From assembly GCF_001692325.1 (NCBI RefSeq), contig NZ_LXKN01000066.1, positions 62,001 through 126,000 on the forward strand: DNA of 64,000 bases, read 5' to 3'. Below are positions 58,930-64,000 of the stretch, piece after piece. Source of the stretch: Rhizobium sp. AC27/96 (lineage in GTDB: Bacteria; Pseudomonadota; Alphaproteobacteria; Rhizobiales; Rhizobiaceae). Under the pieces are notes generated by a model. The model was not told where the DNA came from. It searched no databases and saw nothing but the letters and a program-made list of their open reading frames with translations. Position 1 is the first letter of the stretch. Each line of letters begins with the position of its first letter. The translations under genes were made by a program, and so were the position numbers.

Positions 58930-60024
58930 TTGCGGTGCGAGGAGCGCCTCGTAGCCCGCGCACATTCTCGCCGGCGAATATTGTTCCTTGAGCCGCTGTC
59001 CGGCCGCCGCGAGGCGCGCCGCAAGCTCTGGCTCGGCGATAAGTTCAGCGAGCCCCTTCGCGATGCCCGCTGCGTCGGCGTCGACGAAGAGTGCCGCCGC
59101 TTCGCTACCCTCCGTCGTCAGCACTTCCTTCATGACCGGCAAGTCGCTCGTCACAACGGGCAGGCCGGAGATGGCCGCTTCGACTACGGCCAAACCAAAG
59201 GTCTCGGTTGTCGAGGCAAAGGCGTATGCGTCGCCCGCGGCAAGGAATTCGAAAATGCGCGTCGGAGGAACCTCGCCGACCAGATGGAGCCTGTCCTTCA
59301 CGCCGTGGCTTGCGGCAAAGGCGACAATCGCGTCCCATTCGGGTCCGGTACCGGCAATGGCCATGTGAATTTCGGGCAAGTGAACGAGCGCTCCGACGAG
59401 GGCGATCTGGTTTTTCGACGGTGCCATTCGGCCGGACGAAACGGCAAGCCATGCTCCCGACGGCAGGCCGAAAGCGGCCCGCGCCGCTGCCTTGTCGATT
59501 GCGTGCGCTGGTGCGGCAACGCCGTGGTCAATCCGCAAGGTTCGCCGTTGGTAGGCTTCCGGGAACGTGTCGAATTGTGCCCTTGTCCAACCGGAGTTGA
59601 CGACGTTTGCATGGTAGATGCCGAGCGTCCCCATCAGCTTGTCGATCTGTGTGAGGATGCCTCTCACCCCTCGTGACTGCGGCGCCCCGCTCTGGTTCGC
59701 GATGATCAGCTTTGCGCCGGCCAGACGCGCGCCGATGGTACCGAAGATGTTGCCATAGTGTTGGAAGGTGATGACCGCGTCCGGCCGTGCGGCGCGCAGA
59801 TAGCGCGCAAGCCCAACTGCCGCCTTGATTTGTCCAAAAAGGCCCTGTGGCGGCTCGGCGAGGACGAAATCCGCGTAGGGGTCGCGGTCATAGACATCGG
59901 TTTTCCTGTACATGAACACGGTGCGTATCTCGTGGCCGCGGGCGCGCAGCCCTTCACCCACCATGTCCGATATGCGCTGTGCGCCGCCTGCTTCCGCCTG
60001 TGTCTGCACCTGGACGATTTTCAT
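58882..60024 (-). CDS. GT4-family glycosyltransferase
   Basis: 380 residues from the ATG at 60024, which overlaps the flippase stop (ATGA at 60021-60024). GT-B fold: N-terminal acceptor half (VQTQAEAGGAQRISDMVGEG), C-terminal donor half with the GT4 signature SSGRMAPSKNQIALVGALVH and E-x7-E (ASTTETFGLAVVEAAISGLP). Probably adds a sugar to a lipid-linked repeat unit of a surface polysaccharide from a nucleotide-sugar donor. Its last 48 bp overlap the convergent beta-propeller gene. Confidence 0.87.
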   Translation of the reverse strand: MKIVQVQTQAEAGGAQRISDMVGEGLRARGHEIRTVFMYRKTDVYDRDPYADFVLAEPPQGLFGQIKAAVGLARYLRAARPDAVITFQHYGNIFGTIGARLAGAKLIIANQSGAPQSRGVRGILTQIDKLMGTLGIYHANVVNSGWTRAQFDTFPEAYQRRTLRIDHGVAAPAHAIDKAAARAAFGLPSGAWLAVSSGRMAPSKNQIALVGALVHLPEIHMAIAGTGPEWDAIVAFAASHGVKDRLHLVGEVPPTRIFEFLAAGDAYAFASTTETFGLAVVEAAISGLPVVTSDLPVMKEVLTTEGSEAAALFVDADAAGIAKGLAELIAEPELAARLAAAGQRLKEQYSPARMCAGYEALLAPQSFPHGCNPVDHFQSA

Positions 60025-61433
60025 GAGCGGCCTTTCAGGAAGGAGCGGGCGGCAAGTGCGTCCTCGCCGGCGAAAAAGCCGAGGATTGAGGGATTGATGC
60101 CTATACTGCGCCGCGCGATGAAAACGGCCGTCACACACCAGACAATGATGGTGCCGGAGATGCTCAATGCGGCGCCGATAGGGCCGAGCAAATAGGTCAG
60201 AACCGCCGTCGCGCAGAGCCCGAGGACGTTGACGATAACGAGCAGCTTGAAAAGTGCGTGCTGCAGGCCCGTCAACTGCATGAGGATTTCGGTCGGGCCG
60301 CAGGCGGTTCCAACCGTGGCGCCGATACCGAAGATGATCAGCGTTATCTGCATGGTCGGCGTGGCATAGGCGGGATTGAAGACCGAGAGGATCTGATCAC
60401 CGAAGAATACAAATACCATCAGCACCGACAAAGCGATGACAAAGCCGGCGAAGGCGGCAAGGCTGGTGATGCGCTGCACATGCGGCCTGTCGCCACTATG
60501 AAACGCGCCGGAGATCTGCGGAGCCAGCGCCTGGTTGATGCCGTTCAGCGCTAGGACCACGAGCCGCATGGTCCGGTCCGCCACAAAGATCGCACCGGCG
60601 GCCTCCGGGCCGAGGATCGCCGCGACAAGCAGGGTACTTGCCTGGCTCAGCGCCGGCGGTAGAGCGGTGACGCCCCAGAGGCCAAGGGTGACAGTCTTGA
60701 ATTCCCGCTTCTGTTCCCGGGTGAGCGGGCCGCGCTTCGCGCGGATCGTGTCGCGAAACAAGACGAGTGTTTGTGGGGCGATGCAGAGAAGCAGCAGGCC
60801 CGCCGTCAGATAGGTTGCCATCACCGCACTCATTTTGATTTGCATGAAGTGGGCGAGGATAAAGATCGGGATCGCTACCGCTCGCCAGATCACGTCGCGC
60901 GGAAGCAGGGCGAATATGAGCGCGTTCTTGGCACGGAGCGCACAAGCGACGAATTCGGACCAGCCGAGCGCGAAGGCAAGCACTGTCGTTGCGATACAGA
61001 TCGATAGCCACTCGGGTGTCTGCGCACCCGCAAGTGGTAGAAATCCGATAACAGCAATGAGCAGGCTGAAGCTACCGAGCCCGGCGAGCGCGACGAGGAT
61101 GGAGCGCGCCATCATGCCGTTGGCCGAATTGAGGTCGTTATTTCCCGCATATTGGGGCCAAAAGCGCAGGACCGCACTTTGCTGACCGACGATAGAGAAG
61201 AACGAGGTCAGGCTCGCTCCGGCATAGGCAGCGCTGTAAAGGCCGAACTGTCGCTCATCGGTGGTCATGGCCACCGTTACGAACATCAGGAAAGAGAGGC
61301 CAGCACTGGCAAGCTTAATCACGCTTGCCACAGCTCCGCTTCTCGCAAGTGCGCCTATAGATTGGCGCAGATTGTTCGCGGGAGGGGATATTTCGGCCGA
61401 TATAGTATTGTGACTACTTACTTTGTCACCCAA
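60021..61433 (-). CDS. Polysaccharide flippase (Wzx/MATE-like membrane protein)
   Basis: 470 residues, about twelve to fourteen membrane segments (LASAGLSFLMFVTVAMTTDE; YAGASLTSFFSIVGQQSAVL; the last SISGTIIVWCVTAVFIARRS). The N-terminal RSGAVASVIKLASAGLSFLM pattern and the overall layout match oligosaccharide flippases that move undecaprenyl-linked repeat units across the inner membrane. It is co-transcribed with the GT4 gene (4-bp overlap) and divergent from the wzz/exoP-like gene. A Wzy polymerase was not found in the window. Confidence 0.85.
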   Translation of the reverse strand: MGDKVSSHNTISAEISPPANNLRQSIGALARSGAVASVIKLASAGLSFLMFVTVAMTTDERQFGLYSAAYAGASLTSFFSIVGQQSAVLRFWPQYAGNNDLNSANGMMARSILVALAGLGSFSLLIAVIGFLPLAGAQTPEWLSICIATTVLAFALGWSEFVACALRAKNALIFALLPRDVIWRAVAIPIFILAHFMQIKMSAVMATYLTAGLLLLCIAPQTLVLFRDTIRAKRGPLTREQKREFKTVTLGLWGVTALPPALSQASTLLVAAILGPEAAGAIFVADRTMRLVVLALNGINQALAPQISGAFHSGDRPHVQRITSLAAFAGFVIALSVLMVFVFFGDQILSVFNPAYATPTMQITLIIFGIGATVGTACGPTEILMQLTGLQHALFKLLVIVNVLGLCATAVLTYLLGPIGAALSISGTIIVWCVTAVFIARRSIGINPSILGFFAGEDALAARSFLKGRS

Positions 61434-61675
61434 CGTCGTAATCCTGCACTGATCAACTCGGGCTCTGCGGCCGATAAGTCTTAAAATAAGATGTATCTCT
61501 AATATCTTAAGTTCTCATGGTGGCGCCAGCGCGAACTGGCAACATGGTTACTTGCGATGTCTCATCTCGATCACACGCACCGGTATAAATTCAACGGATG
61601 ATTAACATTATTCACTAATACTGAATTTAACCATCCGGGACGAGCCGAGGACCCGCGGCAGCGGAGAGACAGAGA
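61434..61675. other. Divergent promoter region between the flippase and exoP-like genes
   Basis: 242 bp, AT-rich, no supported gene. It carries nested inverted TAAG/CTTA elements: CTTAAAATAAG (61480-61490), TAAGAT (61487-61492) with ATCTTA (61504-61509), suitable for a regulator. GGAGAGACAG precedes the ATG at 61676. TATAAA at 61584-61589 is a possible -10 box for the exoP-like gene. Confidence 0.45.
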
Positions 61676-63838
61676 ATGAAGCCGTTTAGCATTGACGAAC
61701 GCACGCTGCCGCCGCTGCTCGACGTCGGTGCCGTATGGACGATCCTTTGGCAGCGCCGTTTGACGGTGCTGGCAAGCGTCATCGTCGTGCTGTTGCTGAC
61801 GGTCGCCTATCTTGCCGTCGCCAAGCCGAGCTACACGGCGACGGCCTCGATCATGATCGATCCGCGCGATTCACATGCCACGAATTTGAACAGCGTGCTC
61901 CCCAATATCGGCAGCGACAGCGCTGCTATTGCCAGCCAGGTCTACGTCATTGAATCGCGCGACCTGCTGATAAAAGTCTTCGAAAGCGAAGGCATCGAGA
62001 AGGATGCCGAGTTCTCGAGCGGCGGTTTACTCTCGCTTGTCGGTCTGGGTAAGCGTCCGACGACGGATGAGATCTTCAAGCGGTTCCAGCGCGGCGTGAC
62101 CGTCGAACGCGCGGGACTTACCTATGTCATCGATGTCAGCTTTGTATCCCGCTATCCTGACAAGGCGGCGCGGATCGCCAACGCGATCGTCAATCGATAC
62201 AGGACCGGCCTTTCGGGAGAGCGGGAAACCGCCAATAGCGATGTGAATTCGCTGCTTGCCGACAAGATCAGCGGCCTTCAGAAAAATGTCAGCGACGCGG
62301 AACGCGAGGTTGGGGACTTCAAGGTCACCCATAAGATACTCGATGCATCCGCCGGCGGCACGCTGCAATCGCAGATCGATCGGCTCACCGAGCAGTTGAG
62401 CGGCGCTCGAAGCGACGCCGATCAGGCCAAGGATAAATATGCCCAGGCGGTTGCCGCCGGCACGTCGCCCGCCGGCCTTGCCAAGCTTTCGGAAATCCTT
62501 TCCTCCGAAGCCACGGTGAAACTGCGCGAAAACTACAATCAGCGCGCGGCGGATCTTGCCAATTACGAAGCCACCTACCAATCGCGTCATCCCATCATCA
62601 GAAGGCTTCGATCGGAGCTTGATGGAATGCAGGGCCTCATGGCCGTGGAAGCCCAGCGGATCACGCAGGAGTTGAAGGCGAAATCCGATCTGGCGGCACA
62701 GAACGTCGTCACCCTTCAGGCCAAGCTCGATGCCCTGCGTCAGCAGCTTGAAAGCTCGGATGTCGCGCAGGTGCAGTTGCGGCGTTTCGAGGCGAGGGCC
62801 CAGGCGGCCCGAACAGTCCTCGATGATTTTCTGAAGCGCGCCGAGGAGACCTCGCAGATGCAGGGCCTCCAGCTGCAGGAGGCCCGGGTCATAAGCTCTG
62901 CGTCGCCGCCCGTGCAGCCGACATGGCCGAAACCATTGCTGCTGCTGCCGGTGAGCGCCCTGCTGGGCCTGATTCTGGGATGCGGCCTTGCTATGTTGCG
63001 CGGGCCCGTCGGTCAACGGGAAAATGACCCGACAACACCCATGCGCAACAGCCTGGAGGGAGTAGAGCCCCGTAAGGATAGTGTGCTTGATGTGGTGCGG
63101 TCGGAGCCCGTGCCCGTCAATCTCGGAGAATATCGTTTGCCGGGCGTTGCGGGCTCCGGCGCATATTCGAGCATCCGGGCGATGCGGAGACGCTTTTTTC
63201 AAGCCGGGAACGAAGCCTTTTCGCGTGATGTCCTGCAACTCATGCGGCGCATCATTCTTCACCTGAAAGAGCACCCGAAACCCTATGTGCTGCTGGTGTC
63301 CTCGCTGCACACGCCTCTTGCCGCAAGACTTGCCGGCGCCATGGTCGGCATTGGCCTTCAACAGGCCGAGCAGAGCGTGCTTGTGGTTGAATTTGGCAGT
63401 CAGCCGGGACTGGAAGCACCGAGGCGAAGCGCCAATAGCGTATTCGTCAGCGGCGCGAGCGGCCTTCGAACAATCGTTTACAACAAGGCTGCCCAGCGAG
63501 AGCAGATGGCGGAAGCTCGCCTTACCATCGATGACATATTGGCTGACGCGGGCTCCTTCGATTTCGTCCTTCTGATGGCTCCGTCACTCGTCGATAGCGA
63601 CTGGCAGCCGACGCTTTTTGCCGAGGCAGACCTCATGCTTTTCGCGCTCAGCCCATCGGAGGAGATGTCCGAGGCGGCCAATATGCTTCGACAACGCATC
63701 GATACCGATCAGATCGGCCGCAGTGCGACGCTGGTGATCGCGCCAACGGCCGTGGGCGTCGCCGAAGGGTCGGTGGTGCATCCCATTCGGCCAACCGACG
63801 ACGGAAATCGGAGCGGCAGGATTGCTGCGGGACGATGA
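61676..63838 (+). CDS. Polysaccharide co-polymerase / chain-length determinant (Wzz/GumC/ExoP family) with degenerate kinase domain
   Basis: 720 residues. TM1 about 30-52 (VLASVIVVLLLTVAYLAVAK), a large periplasmic domain with coiled coils about 190-410, TM2 about 418-440 (LLLLPVSALLGLILGCGLAM), and a cytosolic C-terminal domain of about 270 residues. This last part is positioned like a BY-type tyrosine kinase but lacks the Walker A: the expected site reads VSSLHTPLAARLAGAMVGIG instead of a GxGKS/T loop, and Walker A' is VLVVEFGSQPG instead of an Asp-rich strand. No Tyr cluster ends the protein. It should control export and chain length of a surface polysaccharide but not phosphorylate. It overlaps the next gene by 4 bp. 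Confidence 0.88.
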   Translation: MKPFSIDERTLPPLLDVGAVWTILWQRRLTVLASVIVVLLLTVAYLAVAKPSYTATASIMIDPRDSHATNLNSVLPNIGSDSAAIASQVYVIESRDLLIKVFESEGIEKDAEFSSGGLLSLVGLGKRPTTDEIFKRFQRGVTVERAGLTYVIDVSFVSRYPDKAARIANAIVNRYRTGLSGERETANSDVNSLLADKISGLQKNVSDAEREVGDFKVTHKILDASAGGTLQSQIDRLTEQLSGARSDADQAKDKYAQAVAAGTSPAGLAKLSEILSSEATVKLRENYNQRAADLANYEATYQSRHPIIRRLRSELDGMQGLMAVEAQRITQELKAKSDLAAQNVVTLQAKLDALRQQLESSDVAQVQLRRFEARAQAARTVLDDFLKRAEETSQMQGLQLQEARVISSASPPVQPTWPKPLLLLPVSALLGLILGCGLAMLRGPVGQRENDPTTPMRNSLEGVEPRKDSVLDVVRSEPVPVNLGEYRLPGVAGSGAYSSIRAMRRRFFQAGNEAFSRDVLQLMRRIILHLKEHPKPYVLLVSSLHTPLAARLAGAMVGIGLQQAEQSVLVVEFGSQPGLEAPRRSANSVFVSGASGLRTIVYNKAAQREQMAEARLTIDDILADAGSFDFVLLMAPSLVDSDWQPTLFAEADLMLFALSPSEEMSEAANMLRQRIDTDQIGRSATLVIAPTAVGVAEGSVVHPIRPTDDGNRSGRIAAGR

Positions 63839-64000
63839 GCGTAACGACCAGGCTATCATCGATGATGATGTCACGCCGGGGCGCTCTCACGCTGGCAGGC
63901 GGTTCCATCGTGGCCGCTTTTTCCAGTCCCGTGCGGGCTGCGGACAAGCGTCCGGTGCCGTCACGCGGGTTCAATCTGCCGGGCTGGCTCGATAGCAGCG
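63835..64000 (+). CDS. GH5-type glycoside hydrolase, N-terminal part (3' end outside window)
   Basis: The first 55 codons of a gene cut by the window edge, starting at ATG 63835 inside the stop of the exoP-like gene (ATGA). It has a Tat signal (SRRGALTLAGGSIVAAFSS, cut near VRAA) followed by SRGFNLPGWLDSS, the usual beginning of GH5 (cellulase family) glycosidases with the RGxNLPGW motif. In this locus it probably trims or degrades the exported polysaccharide. The catalytic part is not visible. Confidence 0.6.
   Translation, partial: MSVTTRLSSMMMSRRGALTLAGGSIVAAFSSPVRAADKRPVPSRGFNLPGWLDSS

Noticed and set aside
1..64000. Search for CRISPR arrays, insertion sequences, tRNA or rRNA genes, integrase or phage genes
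   Set aside because: No regular spaced repeats, no transposase-like translation, no tRNA-like cloverleaf with CCA-proximal conserved bases, and no 16S/23S motif were seen. By-eye reading cannot fully exclude a small RNA gene.

Overview
The window looks like chromosome (or chromid) sequence of a member of the Rhizobiaceae, most likely Rhizobium or a close relative. The main reasons are a cyclic beta-1,2-glucan synthase of about 2,830 residues (NdvB/ChvB), an alphaproteobacterial Porin_2 outer-membrane porin, many ABC uptake systems for sugars and aromatics, a high-GC codon style, and Tat signals on several exported proteins. No rRNA, tRNA, CRISPR array, transposase or phage gene was seen, and nothing looks strongly foreign in base composition.

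Layout. 1-1473: the 3' end of a (S)-ureidoglycine aminohydrolase gene with its terminator, a nucleotidyltransferase and a small YqaA-type membrane protein. 1522-9614: a LacI-controlled carbohydrate locus (Gfo/Idh/MocA oxidoreductase plus LacI on one strand, a complete CUT1 sugar ABC transporter plus ThuA on the other), followed by an HTH-only RpiR fragment and a VOC protein. 10003-18504: ndvB. 18587-26842: a second LacI-controlled sugar ABC transporter, diverging from its regulator, a 2-hydroxyacid dehydrogenase and an aldehyde dehydrogenase; copies of one palindromic operator lie on both sides of the regulator gene. 26870-30659: a membrane alpha/beta hydrolase, a DUF1801 protein, a GreA-like protein and a LysR regulator. 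30910-33919: an iron-chelate/B12-type ABC importer. 34309-37021: porin, a small secreted protein and an L,D-transpeptidase. 37318-44940: a two-component system, a membrane-embedded AraC regulator and a MacAB-like export system with two FtsX permeases.

44948-55376 is a catabolic island for a hydroxylated aromatic. A divergent LysR regulator faces an intradiol dioxygenase, maleylacetate reductase, a complete branched-chain-amino-acid-type ABC importer, a TfdB-like flavin monooxygenase and a second intradiol dioxygenase. The simplest reading is uptake of a phenolic, hydroxylation to hydroxyquinol, ring cleavage to maleylacetate and reduction to 3-oxoadipate. 55403-57293 is a TetR regulator facing a TetX-like flavin monooxygenase across two palindromes. 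57460-64000 is a surface-polysaccharide locus: a beta-propeller protein resembling plant GINT1, a GT4 glycosyltransferase, a Wzx-like flippase, a Wzz/ExoP-like co-polymerase with a degenerate kinase domain, and the start of a GH5-type glycosidase cut by the window end.

The best leads for new biology are the operator built into the stop end of its own repressor gene, the TetR/TetX-like pair, the membrane-tethered AraC next to an exporter, the two different ring-cleavage dioxygenases in one cluster, and the GINT1-like polysaccharide locus. No single system can be called undescribed from sequence alone.
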